This document shows, in pieces, positions 14,001 to 21,826 of a stretch of DNA of 34,478 bases. The DNA lies in NCBI GenBank assembly GCA_045660295.1, contig JAZRDN010000026.1:1-34478 (forward strand), in the 5' to 3' direction. Position 1 is the stretch's first letter. Every line of letters begins with the position of its first letter. The notes beneath the pieces were generated by a model. That model saw nothing but the letters and a program-made list of their open reading frames with translations, was not told the DNA's origin and did no database searches. The stretch is from RGIG8775 sp045660295 (lineage in GTDB: Bacteria; Bacillota; Clostridia; Oscillospirales; CAG-272). A program made the position numbers and the translations under genes.

Positions 14001-16583
14001 ATGAGAAAGAAACTGACAATAGGCATTTTAGCTCACGTTGACGCGGGCAAGACCACACTTTCCGAAGCCCTGCTCTATCTTTCGGGCAGAATACGAACGC
14101 TGGGCAGAGTTGACCACAAAAACACCTACCTTGACACAAACGCAATTGAGCGCGAGCGCGGTATCACCATATTCTCAAAGCAGGCTCGCTTTTCCCACGG
14201 TGATTGCGATTTCATTCTGCTTGACACTCCGGGACACGTGGATTTTTCAGCCGAGACCGAGCGCACGCTGGCGCTTCTCGATTACGCTATTTTGGTAATC
14301 AGCGCCCCCGACGGCGTGCAGAACCACACTCGCACGCTTTGGCAGTTGCTTGAATTTTACGGCGTTCCCACATTTATTTTCGTAAACAAGACCGACATAT
14401 CCACAAGGCTCAAGGAAGAAGTCGCCGAACAGATAAGCAAGACTCTTTCGCAGGGCTGTGTTCCCTTTTACGAAAGCGACAACAAGGCAGAGCTTGACGA
14501 AAGGTTGGCGGTAATAAGCGAGGGGCTTCTTGAGAGCTTCCTTGAGGGCGAGCCGATAGACGATGGCGAGCTTGCCGAGCTGGTAAGCCGCCGCAAGCTA
14601 TTCCCTTGCCTTTTCGGCTCGGCGCTCCGCACCGAGGGCATCGGATTTTTGCTTGACACTATTGACAGGCTGACGCTCGCCCCCATATACGACAATGAAA
14701 ATTTCGGCGCGAGAGTTTACAAAATCGCCCGCGCCGCGTCAACCCGACTGACCTACATGAAGATAATGGGCGGAAGGTTATCGGTGCGCGACGAGCTTTG
14801 CTACCTGTCTGCCGACGGCAAAAGGACGACTGAAAAGGTCAGCCAATTGAGGCTTTACTCGGGTGACAAGTTTGAGCAAACCGACTCGGTAGAGGCGGGA
14901 GAGATATGCGCGGTCACGGGACTTTCGGCTACCTACGTGGGGCAAGGACTGGGACTTGAGGGTGACTCGGGCAAGCCGATACTCGAGCCTGTTCTCTCCT
15001 ACCGCATAATTCTCCAAGGCGGGTGCGACCCCGTCCTTTACTTCCCCAAGCTCAAGGAGCTTGAGGAGGAAGAACCGTCACTTCACCTTTATTGGAACGA
15101 GGAATTGAGACAAATAGAAGCCCGTCTTATGGGCGATATCCAGATTGACCTGCTAAAGCGGCTGATATCCGAGCGCTTTTCGGTGGATTGCGAGCTTGAC
15201 ACGGGCAAGATACTTTACAAAGAAAAAATCGCGGGCAAAACGGTTGGTGTGGGACATTTTGAGCCGTTACGCCACTACGCCGAGGTGCAACTGTTGCTTG
15301 AGCCTCAGCCCGAGGGCACAGGGCTTGTCTTTGACACGCGCTTGCAGGAAAACAGCCTCGACCTCAATTGGCAAAGGCTTATCCTCTCGCATCTGTACGA
15401 AAAGAGCCACCGCGGCACACTCATCGGCGCGGCGCTGACCGACACCAAGATAACCCTTGTGGCGGGCAAGGCTCACCTAAAGCACACCGAGGGCGGTGAC
15501 TTCAGAGAAGCCACTCTGCGCGCGGTGCGTCACGGGCTTATGAAGGCGGGCTGTGTTCTGCTTGAGCCATACTACAAATTCAGAATTGAGATTCCGAACG
15601 CAAACGTGGGGCGCGTGCTGTCTGACCTGCAAAGCAAATTTGCCGAATTTGAGATTGAGTCCTCTGACGGCGAGCAGACTGTCATCAGCGGAAAAGCGCC
15701 TGTCTCGGAGCTTCACGGCTACACACGCGAGCTTATTTCTTACACGCGCGGTCAAGGCAGAATTGCCTGTTCCTTTGACGGCTACCGCCCCTGTCACAAT
15801 GAGGACGAGATAGTCGCCTCGGTTGCCTACGACCCCGAGGCAGACCTTGAAAACACCCCACACTCGGTGTTCTGCGCCCACGGAGCGGGCTTTGTCGTGC
15901 CGTGGAACGAGGTAGACGCGCACAAGCACCTTGACGCGGGAATATCGCTTTCAGCCACCGCTGAGACGGTGATACCCAAGGCATCGGGGCTTGCCAAGAA
16001 ATACAATATCAGCAATGAGGAGCTTGAGGCGATAATGCTCCGAGAGTTCGGACCGATAAGGCGCAAGCAGTACAGCGAGCCGCAAAGAAACGCCGCGGAG
16101 CAATCGGCAAAGACAAAAAGAAAAAAGCCTACCGAGCCGCAAAAAAAGCTGCTGATACTCGACGGGTACAACCTTATTTATTCATGGGACTCGCTTAAGG
16201 AGCTGGCCGATTTCAGCCTTGAAAAGGCGCGCGAGACCTTAATGGATATTTTAAGCAATTACGTGGCATACACAAAAACCGAGCTGGTGCTTGTGTTTGA
16301 CGCGTATCTGGTAAAGGACGGCACAGGCTCGGACTACACCCACGACGGCTACCGAGTGGTGTTTACCAAGCAGGACGAGACCGCCGACGCCTTTATTGAG
16401 AAAATGATGCACGAGCTGGGACCCAATTACAACGTCACGGTGGTGACGGGCGACCGCCTTTTGCAATTCTCCGCCGTACATTCGGGAATACTGCGAATGA
16501 CCGCCGAGGAGTTCCGCGACGACCTGACGCGCGTGGGAAATCAAATAAACGACTTTCTCCGCAAGCTGTCGGAGACAACTTAA
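14001..16583 (+). CDS. TetM-like ribosome-binding GTPase fused to a C-terminal NYN/YacP (Rae1-like) nuclease domain
   Basis: An 860-aa protein. Residues 1-~690 are a complete EF-G/TetM-type translational GTPase: P-loop AHVDAGKTT 11-19, RERGITI 51-57, DTPGH 75-79, NKTD 129-132, then domains II-V ending EFGPIRRKQYS. A Lys/Gln/Pro-rich linker (~690-716) leads to a NYN domain (717-860) with the acidic sites LDGYN (D721), VFDAY (D767), DETAD (D792, D796) and VTGD (D818). NYN_YacP includes Bacillus Rae1, which cuts mRNA in the ribosomal A site. Classical Tet(M)/Tet(O) are ~640 aa and lack this tail. I infer a ribosome-directed mRNA-cleaving or rescue factor. Tetracycline protection is possible but unproven. 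AAAGGAGAG precedes ATG 14001; AraC lies 13 bp upstream. Confidence 0.9.
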   Translation: MRKKLTIGILAHVDAGKTTLSEALLYLSGRIRTLGRVDHKNTYLDTNAIERERGITIFSKQARFSHGDCDFILLDTPGHVDFSAETERTLALLDYAILVISAPDGVQNHTRTLWQLLEFYGVPTFIFVNKTDISTRLKEEVAEQISKTLSQGCVPFYESDNKAELDERLAVISEGLLESFLEGEPIDDGELAELVSRRKLFPCLFGSALRTEGIGFLLDTIDRLTLAPIYDNENFGARVYKIARAASTRLTYMKIMGGRLSVRDELCYLSADGKRTTEKVSQLRLYSGDKFEQTDSVEAGEICAVTGLSATYVGQGLGLEGDSGKPILEPVLSYRIILQGGCDPVLYFPKLKELEEEEPSLHLYWNEELRQIEARLMGDIQIDLLKRLISERFSVDCELDTGKILYKEKIAGKTVGVGHFEPLRHYAEVQLLLEPQPEGTGLVFDTRLQENSLDLNWQRLILSHLYEKSHRGTLIGAALTDTKITLVAGKAHLKHTEGGDFREATLRAVRHGLMKAGCVLLEPYYKFRIEIPNANVGRVLSDLQSKFAEFEIESSDGEQTVISGKAPVSELHGYTRELISYTRGQGRIACSFDGYRPCHNEDEIVASVAYDPEADLENTPHSVFCAHGAGFVVPWNEVDAHKHLDAGISLSATAETVIPKASGLAKKYNISNEELEAIMLREFGPIRRKQYSEPQRNAAEQSAKTKRKKPTEPQKKLLILDGYNLIYSWDSLKELADFSLEKARETLMDILSNYVAYTKTELVLVFDAYLVKDGTGSDYTHDGYRVVFTKQDETADAFIEKMMHELGPNYNVTVVTGDRLLQFSAVHSGILRMTAEEFRDDLTRVGNQINDFLRKLSETT

Positions 16584-16629
16584 AGCCAAAAATAAGGAGC
16601 TATCCGGTTAAGATGGCTACTTTGGGGTT

Positions 16630-16800
16630 AGTTATTTGTTTCGGCTTTCGCGAATTTTTGAAAAAAGTCGCCCAAAGTAAAGGAGCGCGTGTTTAGCGTA
16701 CGACCGGTGGCAACGAGGGCTATGTCAGCATAAAGGCTTTGCATTCTCGCCACGAGCCCTCGTCCGTAGCCGAGGAGAGTCCGCGCGGATAAGACGGTCA
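16630..16800 (+). repeat. Diverged mosaic of the dispersed repeats
   Basis: In the spacer after the GTPase gene, 16640-16665 resembles the opening hairpin of the 180-bp repeat. Bases 16667-16710 resemble an H2 module (CCCAAAGTAAAGGAGCG, loop TGTTTAG, ACGACCGGTGGCAACGA). Bases 16712-16790 carry a long-range 9-bp stem ACGAGGGCT / AGCCCTCGT. The H2 stem is partly unpaired, so this looks like an old copy. Confidence 0.5.
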
Positions 16801-16810
16801 CGCCTAAAAA

Positions 16811-16854
16811 AAATAAAGGCACAGCCATCACAACGAGAGCTGTGTCTTTATTTT
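16811..16854 (+). terminator. Intrinsic terminator
   Basis: AAAGGCACAGC pairs with GCTGTGTCTTT across a 13-base loop, flanked by A-rich and T-rich arms (AAATAAA / TTTATTTT). It lies 228 bp after the GTPase gene and just before the tRNA promoter. Confidence 0.65.
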
Positions 16855-16895
16855 GTAAAAACTTAATTTTTTCTTAATCTTTTGCGCTTTTTCGC

Positions 16896-16924
16896 TTTAC
16901 TTTTCACAAAAAATATGGTAAAAT
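16896..16924 (+). promoter_or_regulatory. tRNA promoter
   Basis: TTTACT (16896-16901), 17 bp, TAAAAT (16919-16924). The predicted start at about 16931 is just before the mature tRNA 5' end. Confidence 0.65.
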
Positions 16925-16932
16925 GTATGTAT

Positions 16933-17009
16933 CTGCCCGTGGCACAGCTGGATAGCGCGTCAGACTCCGACTCTGAAGGTCAGCGGTTCGAATCCGCTCG
17001 GGTAGGCCA
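16933..17009 (+). tRNA. tRNA-Arg (anticodon CCG)
   Basis: A 77-base cloverleaf. The acceptor CTGCCCG pairs with CGGGTAG (one G-U). The D loop is AGCTGGATA; the D stem GCAC/GCGC has one A-C mismatch. The anticodon stem TCAGA/TCTGA encloses loop CTCCGAC with anticodon CCG. The T arm is AGCGG-TTCGAAT-CCGCT. The 3' CCA is encoded. It reads the CGG arginine codon. Confidence 0.95.
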
Positions 17010-17011
17010 AA

Positions 17012-17046
17012 AAAGGCGGGGCGGCAAATGCCGCCCCGCCTTTTTT
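17012..17046 (+). terminator. tRNA terminator
   Basis: A GC-rich 11-bp stem GGCGGGGCGGC / GCCGCCCCGCC with a 4-base loop, followed by TTTTTT, starting right after the tRNA CCA. Confidence 0.9.
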
Positions 17047-17381
17047 GCTTTCTCAAGTTCAATTTTCGAACTCCAATCCCGTAGGGATTGCGGACTTGCG
17101 CTCACACCACTCACGGCAAAGCTAAATTAACCGCAAGTCAGGTTCTGAATCCGCTCTATTGCTCAATCCATACTACAAAAGCGACGGCTTTTGCCGTCCT
17201 GTCTTTTTGCTTTCTCAAGTTCAAATTTTTTCTTTTCAGAATCAAAAACAATTGCCATGAAAATTTCTCCTTTCTTTAAAGCAATTTTCTCAAAAATTGC
17301 AATACAACCTCAATGTAATTATATAACTGTTTATTGCATAAAAATATAATTATATTGTCTTTTTTGGTATTATATTGCCAA
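17047..17381. other. Gene-free spacer with a decayed copy of the tRNA 3' region
   Basis: The sequence TTTTTGCTTTCTCAAGTTCA after the tRNA terminator recurs at about 17204-17223. Before that second copy lie a terminator-like hairpin (GACGGC-TTTT-GCCGTC then CTGTCTTTTT, 17183-17208) and, at 17137-17156, GTCAGGTTCTGAATCCGCTC. The last resembles the tRNA T arm (GTCAGCGGTTCGAATCCGCTC) with small indels. The order T arm, terminator, tail matches the live locus, suggesting a tandem duplication that has since decayed. The rest to 17381 is AT-rich with nothing recognisable. Confidence 0.45.
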
Positions 17382-18116
17382 TTACAGTAGGCAATTCATA
17401 ACCAACATCACGCAAAAGCCCGAAAGCAGGACATAGGTCGCCGCCTTCCCTTCCTTGCTGGCGCGCGGTATCATCTCGTCGGCTATAACGTACATCATAG
17501 CGCCGCCCGCAAAGGCAAGCGCAAGCGGTAGCAGCCCCGAAAGGAAGGTCACCGCCTGATATCCCAAAAAAGTTCCCGCCACTTCGGTAAAGCCCGTGAG
17601 AAGCGCCAGCAAAAAGGCTCTGCGGCGGCTTATTCCCACCGCCAGCATAGGCGGAACCACCACCATGCCCTCGGGGATGTTCTGGAGCGCTATGCCCCCT
17701 GCCACAGACAGCGCGCCCGAGATATCACCCGAGCCGAGGCTGACTCCTGCCGCTATGCCCTCGGGCAGATTGTGTAGCGCGATGGCTACCACCAGCAAAA
17801 GGACGCTGTCAAGCTCCTCGCCGTCACATTCTCCGTCAGCCACGAAATGAAGCTTTGGCACAAGCCTCTCGCACGCTCCTATAAAAGCCGCGCCCAAAAT
17901 TATCCCTGCCGCCGCCACCGCGGTCTCGCGCACGCTTCCCTCTCCCATTGCGGGAACTATCAGCCCCCAGACCGCCGCCGCGAGCATAACGCCCGCCGCA
18001 AAGCTGAGAGTAAGCTCCGAAAATCGCTTGGGTATACGTTTTACAACAAATCCGATAATACTGCCAAATACAGTAGCTCCGCCAACGCCTATAGCCGTCA
18101 AAAATACCAGTTCCAT
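17382..18116 (-). CDS. ZIP-family divalent metal transporter (second paralogue)
   Basis: Integral membrane transporter of 244 aa, close paralogue of the gene at 4038-4790: both share AIGVGGATVxGxxIGF-like and LSFAAGVMLAAAVxGLI-like stretches, HNLPEGIAAGVSLGSGD and IALQNIPEGM. It differs in the loops: the His cluster before the last helix is replaced by PRASKEGK, and the central loop reads FVADGECDGEELD. This suggests a different metal preference or regulation. ATG 18116 is chosen because GAGGAAGG lies just upstream; a GTG four codons earlier overlaps that site. It is divergent from the HAD gene. Confidence 0.9.
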   Translation of the reverse strand: MELVFLTAIGVGGATVFGSIIGFVVKRIPKRFSELTLSFAAGVMLAAAVWGLIVPAMGEGSVRETAVAAAGIILGAAFIGACERLVPKLHFVADGECDGEELDSVLLLVVAIALHNLPEGIAAGVSLGSGDISGALSVAGGIALQNIPEGMVVVPPMLAVGISRRRAFLLALLTGFTEVAGTFLGYQAVTFLSGLLPLALAFAGGAMMYVIADEMIPRASKEGKAATYVLLSGFCVMLVMNCLL

Positions 18117-18186
18117 AACCTTCCTCACATAAAAACCTTGTTAATAACAATATTATGCCGAAGTCTGTCGAAAAGTGACGGCACTC

Positions 18187-18215
18187 TTGACAAATGACGT
18201 CATCAGCGGTATAAT
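18187..18215 (+). promoter_or_regulatory. Consensus promoter of the HAD phosphatase gene
   Basis: TTGACA (18187-18192), 17 bp, TATAAT (18210-18215). The spacer contains the 8-bp palindrome TGACGTCA at 18195-18202, a possible operator. Confidence 0.75.
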
Positions 18216-18246
18216 TAAGTAAGACCAAAAACACGAGGAAAAATAA

Positions 18247-18993
18247 ATGATAAAACTTATAGTCTCGGACTTTGACGGCACGCTGATGCCATACGGCGAA
18301 AGCGCGGTGCCTCAAGGCGTAAAAGATAGACTCCGCGAGGCGCTTGAACGCGGAATAACCGTGGCAGTATCGTCGGGGCGCACCTACGGCGAGCTGGCAG
18401 ACTTATTGCCCGAATTTGCCGACAAGCTGTATTTTATATGCTGTGACGGCGCGTATTACTTAAAAGACGGAAAAACTCTTTATGAAAAGAAAATAGAGCC
18501 CGCCGACATGACTCAGTTCTTTGCTTGCGCGGACAAGGATTTCGCTTTTGTGCTCCACGGAGCGAAAAACAACTACTCGGTAGGGAATTTGCCAAGCGAA
18601 GCGTTACGCTTTGGCGCTACGCCCATAGCCCACGCAAACGACATCAAGGAAAAGATATTCAAGCTCACCACCTACCGCGCGGAGATAAAGCTCGCTCCCT
18701 ATTCGGGACTCCGCACGCATTGGGACGGCGGCAAGAACGCCTCGGCACAGTTCGTCAACCGATTTGCCAACAAGGGCACGGCTCTGTCCGACCTGCAAAC
18801 AAGGCTGATGCTGACAAAATTCGACACCGCCTGCATAGGTGACAGCGGAAACGACGTGGCTATGATGCGAAACGCGAAATATTCCTTTGCCGTAGGCAAC
18901 CGCTCAAAGGAGCTTGCCGAGGTTACGCAGGCAAAGGTAGCCAACGCTCAAGAAGCGCTTGATTTTTGCTTGCCACTAGGTAAGAGAGAATAA
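18247..18993 (+). CDS. HAD-superfamily hydrolase, Cof-type
   Basis: Cytosolic phosphatase of 248 aa in the Cof/YidA branch of the haloacid dehalogenase superfamily. Motif I is SDFDGTL with nucleophile D8 and acid D10, motif II VSSGR, and motif IV GDSGNDVAMM. The cap domain lies between. Substrates in this family are sugar phosphates, flavin or nucleotide phosphates; none can be assigned here. ATG 18247 follows GAGGAAAAATAA. It is a single gene divergent from the second ZIP transporter and is followed by repeats. Confidence 0.9.
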   Translation: MIKLIVSDFDGTLMPYGESAVPQGVKDRLREALERGITVAVSSGRTYGELADLLPEFADKLYFICCDGAYYLKDGKTLYEKKIEPADMTQFFACADKDFAFVLHGAKNNYSVGNLPSEALRFGATPIAHANDIKEKIFKLTTYRAEIKLAPYSGLRTHWDGGKNASAQFVNRFANKGTALSDLQTRLMLTKFDTACIGDSGNDVAMMRNAKYSFAVGNRSKELAEVTQAKVANAQEALDFCLPLGKRE

Positions 18994-19018
18994 TATACGT
19001 AACACATTGCGACTCGTA

Positions 19019-19146
19019 AAATCAGCCTCCCGCTAAACACCGGTCCTCGCCGGACGGGCGATTGGTCAGCGTACCAAGTAGGCGAAAAATTTTAAAACAT
19101 CACTCGTAAACCAAGGCGACGGCTAAACACCGTCGCCTTTGCTTTT
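19019..19146 (-). repeat. Hairpin module H1, copy 3, with distal part
   Basis: Read on the minus strand this matches 190-300 nearly base for base: the stem GGCGACGG / CCGTCGCC with loop TGTTTAG (19091-19146), the tail TTTACGAGTGATGTTTTAA, then ACGCTGACCAATCG, GTCC-GGCGA-GGAC and GTGTTTAGCGGGAGG. It lies downstream of the HAD gene. Confidence 0.75.
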
Positions 19147-19197
19147 GACACATGGTTGGTATGCTAAATTATTGTTTAGCGCCTCGCCGGCGGGGCT

Positions 19198-19310
19198 TGT
19201 TCATTTCTTGTCTCGCGACAAGAAACGAACCAAAGAAACGCGTAAGAGGGGGCGGTTGCGCCAAGCGCCCCCTCTTAACTCCCCTCTGCGCTACGCAGGC
19301 TCACGCCCCA
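19198..19310 (+). repeat. Structured repeat family 2, left arm
   Basis: Three consecutive hairpins: TTTCTTGTC-TCGC-GACAAGAAA; AAGAGGGGGCG / CGCCCCCTCTT; and CTGCG-CTA-CGCAG. A conserved connector AACGAACCAAAGAAACGCG sits between the first two. A copy in inverted orientation at 19405-19525 has the same order of hairpins and a similar connector but different stems. Short frames through both arms read KKRTKE- or KERTKE-like peptides and are not genes. Confidence 0.65.
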
Positions 19311-19404
19311 AGCTTTTAGCTACACCATTTTTATAAATACAGCTAAAATTTAAACACAAGCGCTTACAATAGCATTTTACGCATTATTTTAACTGCTATT
19401 TGCT

Positions 19405-19525
19405 CGCATACCGCCGTGAGGCTGCGCCCCTGCGAGGGCGTAGGGTGGGCTTGGGAGGGCGCTCGCAAACGCCCTCCCGACGTGCTTTCTTTCGTCCTTT
19501 CTTTGCACGAGCAAAGAAAGGACAA
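19405..19525 (-). repeat. Structured repeat family 2, right arm (inverted)
   Basis: On the minus strand: a perfect hairpin TCCTTTCTTTGC / GCAAAGAAAGGA around a 4-base loop (19522-19495), connector GACGAAAGAAAGCACG, second hairpin GGGAGGGCG / CGCCCTCCC, third CGCCCT-CGC-AGGGGCG. The stems differ from the left arm yet are fully paired. The ~95 bp between the arms is AT-rich spacer. Confidence 0.65.
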
Positions 19526-19595
19526 AAAGATAAACATTAATTTAACGCACCACATTTGCATGTTTATTAAAAAATAAGTCACAAAATATACATAA

Positions 19596-19626
19596 TTGAA
19601 CGGTTATTTGGTTGTATAATTATAAT
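19596..19626 (+). promoter_or_regulatory. Candidate promoter of the pyk operon
   Basis: TTGAAC at 19596-19601 and a doubled TATAATTATAAT at 19615-19626. Spacing is 19 bp to the second box and 13 bp to the first, so the assignment is weak. Confidence 0.35.
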
Positions 19627-19695
19627 GAGGGAAATTGGTGATTTTTCACCCTATTATAAACGCAAAAAATCAAGGAGAACAAACAAAAACAGATA

Positions 19696-21108
19696 ATGAG
19701 AAGAACAAAAATCGTATGCACTCTCGGCCCTGCGAGCCGTGACGAAAAGGTTATAGAACAGATGCTCAAAAACGGCATGAACGTGGCGAGACTTAATTTC
19801 TCCCACGGCACGCACGAATATCACAAGGAAAGCATTGAGCTTTTCCGCAAGGTGCGCGACCGCATGGGACTCCCCGCGGCGATCATGCTTGACACAACGG
19901 GACCCGAAATAAGACTTTGCAACTTCAAGGATGGCGGCGTGACCCTTGAGACAGGCAAGAGCTTTACGCTCACCACACGCGATATCCTCGGCGATGAAAA
20001 TCAGGTTGCCATAACCTACAAGGATCTTCCCCGCCAGCTCTCGGTGGGCAAGAGAATTCTTATTGATGACGGACGCATACTCCTCACCGTCACCGAGCTG
20101 ACCGATACCGATATCGTCTGCCGCATCGACGACGGCGGCGAGATAAGCAATCACAAGGGCGTAAACATTCCCAACACCCGACTTGACATGCCATATATCA
20201 GCAAAAAGGACGAGGAGGACCTCATCTTCGCCATAGAGCACGACATCGACTTTATCTCGGCGTCCTTCGTCCGCTCAAAGGAGGACGTTATCGCCATGAG
20301 AAAGTTCCTCGACTACCACGGCGGTCACAAGGTAAAGATAATCTCCAAAATCGAGAATATCGAGGGCGTAAACAATTTTGACGAAATACTGAAGCACTCA
20401 GACGGCATCATGGTGGCACGCGGAGACATGGGCGTTGAGATAGATTACGAAAAGCTCCCCGGGCTTCAGAAAAAGTTTATCCGCAAGTGCTATCAGTCGG
20501 GTAAAATGGTCATCACCGCTACGCAGATGCTTGAATCGATGATACACAACGCCACCCCCACCAGAGCCGAGATAACCGACGTAGCAAACGCGGTTTTTGA
20601 CGGAACGTCGGCAATAATGCTCTCGGGCGAGACTGCTATGGGTGACCACCCCGCACGCGTTGTAAAGGTAATGGCAAAAATAGCAAAGCAAGCCGAAAAG
20701 GACGCCTTTGAGATGGATGCCTATTCCGATATCAAATACGACACCGAGGCAACCGACACCGCCAACGCGATCTGCGACGCGGCATGCACCACCGCCCGCG
20801 ACGTAAACGCCAAGGCGATAATCGCGGTCAGCAAAACAGGTCACACGGCTCGCAGGGTTTCAAAATTCAGACCCAAGGAGGCTATCGTCGCTTCCACTCC
20901 CGAGCTTAAGACCTTCCACCAGCTTGCGCTTTCGTGGGGCGTCTACCCCGTTCTCGCACTCAATCAGGAGGACGAGGAGAGCCTTTTCAGACACGCAATC
21001 GACTGCGCCAAGCAGATAGACATCGTGGAGGAGGGCGACAGAGTGGTTATCGCCGCGGGTATTCCCACCTCCGGACACGCAAACATTCTTAAGGTAGCCA
21101 TAGTCTAA
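19696..21108 (+). CDS. pyk: Pyruvate kinase
   Basis: Glycolytic enzyme making pyruvate and ATP from PEP and ADP, cytosolic, 470 aa (the E. coli-like length, without the extra C-terminal PEP-utiliser domain of Bacillus). Signatures are MRRTKIVCTLGPASR at the start, MNVARLNFSHG, the catalytic IISKIENIEGV, MVARGDMGVEI and TATQMLESMI. ATG 19696 matches the family N-terminus, yet the only good ribosome site (AAGGAG, 19672-19677) is 18 bases away, much farther than usual. It heads a tight five-gene operon; its stop overlaps the next start as TAATG. Confidence 0.96.
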   Translation: MRRTKIVCTLGPASRDEKVIEQMLKNGMNVARLNFSHGTHEYHKESIELFRKVRDRMGLPAAIMLDTTGPEIRLCNFKDGGVTLETGKSFTLTTRDILGDENQVAITYKDLPRQLSVGKRILIDDGRILLTVTELTDTDIVCRIDDGGEISNHKGVNIPNTRLDMPYISKKDEEDLIFAIEHDIDFISASFVRSKEDVIAMRKFLDYHGGHKVKIISKIENIEGVNNFDEILKHSDGIMVARGDMGVEIDYEKLPGLQKKFIRKCYQSGKMVITATQMLESMIHNATPTRAEITDVANAVFDGTSAIMLSGETAMGDHPARVVKVMAKIAKQAEKDAFEMDAYSDIKYDTEATDTANAICDAACTTARDVNAKAIIAVSKTGHTARRVSKFRPKEAIVASTPELKTFHQLALSWGVYPVLALNQEDEESLFRHAIDCAKQIDIVEEGDRVVIAAGIPTSGHANILKVAIV

Positions 21109-21815
21109 TGGAAATAAACAGATACGAAATAAAAGCGGGGCTTTCTTCTCGGCTAAGGGCGGCGGTGGTTGCCGATCTGCACAGCGCCGAGCACGGCGCG
21201 CTTCTTGAAAAGCTACGCGAGATATCCCCCGACATGATACTCTGCCCCGGCGACACCCTGCACCGCGCCTGCCCCGACGAATCGGGACTCGTCTTTCTGC
21301 GTGAGGCGGCAGAGCTCTGCCCCGTGTTCTGCTCGATAGGAAACCACGAGGTCAAGCACGGCGAGGATATCAGACAGAATATCCGTGCCACGGGCGCGAT
21401 ACTGCTTGACAACGAAGCCGTGGGCTTTCACGGCGTCACGGTGGGCGGTCTTTCCTCGGGCTACACCGTGGAAAGCGCGCAAGGGCGCTTGAAAAGAACG
21501 CCGCCGCCAAACCTATCTGCGCTTGACGGCTTCTTTGCGAGCGGCGGCTTCAAGATACTGCTCTCCCACCACCCCGAATACTACCCAAGATATCTTAAAA
21601 ACAAGAATGTTGACCTTATCATATCGGGACACGCTCACGGCGGTCAGTGGCGTGTACTCGGTCGCGGCATCTTCGCCCCCGGGCAGGGCTTGTTCCCCAA
21701 ATACACCTCGGGGCTTTACGACGGCAAACTTCTCGTCAGCCGCGGTCTCTCGAACCACACCCACATACCTCGGATATTCAACAAACCCGAGCTGATAATA
21801 ATTGATTTAAAATAA
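21108..21815 (+). CDS. Calcineurin-like metallophosphoesterase
   Basis: A 235-aa protein with the dimetal phosphoesterase motif series: ADLHSAEHG, CPGDTLH, GNHEVKHG, LLSHHPEY and SGHAHGGQW. It resembles the YkuE/YaeI group, but lacks a clear N-terminal membrane anchor or signal. The substrate is unknown. Its ATG shares a base with the pyk stop (TAATG), so it is translationally coupled. The AEC permease starts 11 bases downstream. Confidence 0.88.
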   Translation: MEINRYEIKAGLSSRLRAAVVADLHSAEHGALLEKLREISPDMILCPGDTLHRACPDESGLVFLREAAELCPVFCSIGNHEVKHGEDIRQNIRATGAILLDNEAVGFHGVTVGGLSSGYTVESAQGRLKRTPPPNLSALDGFFASGGFKILLSHHPEYYPRYLKNKNVDLIISGHAHGGQWRVLGRGIFAPGQGLFPKYTSGLYDGKLLVSRGLSNHTHIPRIFNKPELIIIDLK

Positions 21816-21826
21816 CGGAGTAAAAA

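Noticed and set aside
14001..16583. Plain tetracycline-resistance gene (tetM/tetO/tetW)
   Set aside because: The protein is over 200 residues too long, carries a nuclease domain, and sits in host-like DNA beside its own regulator. Resistance cannot be claimed.
16770..16800. GAGGAGAGTCCGCGCGG as part of an RNase P RNA
   Set aside because: Only one short motif resembles the RNase P core; the remaining conserved regions and the size are missing. It lies in a repeat remnant.
16882..17130. 82-codon plus-strand frame
   Set aside because: It crosses the tRNA gene and its terminator.
19139..19582. Two small hypothetical proteins (65 and 72 codons)
   Set aside because: Both run through hairpins of the same repeat family in inverted orientation and lack ribosome sites.
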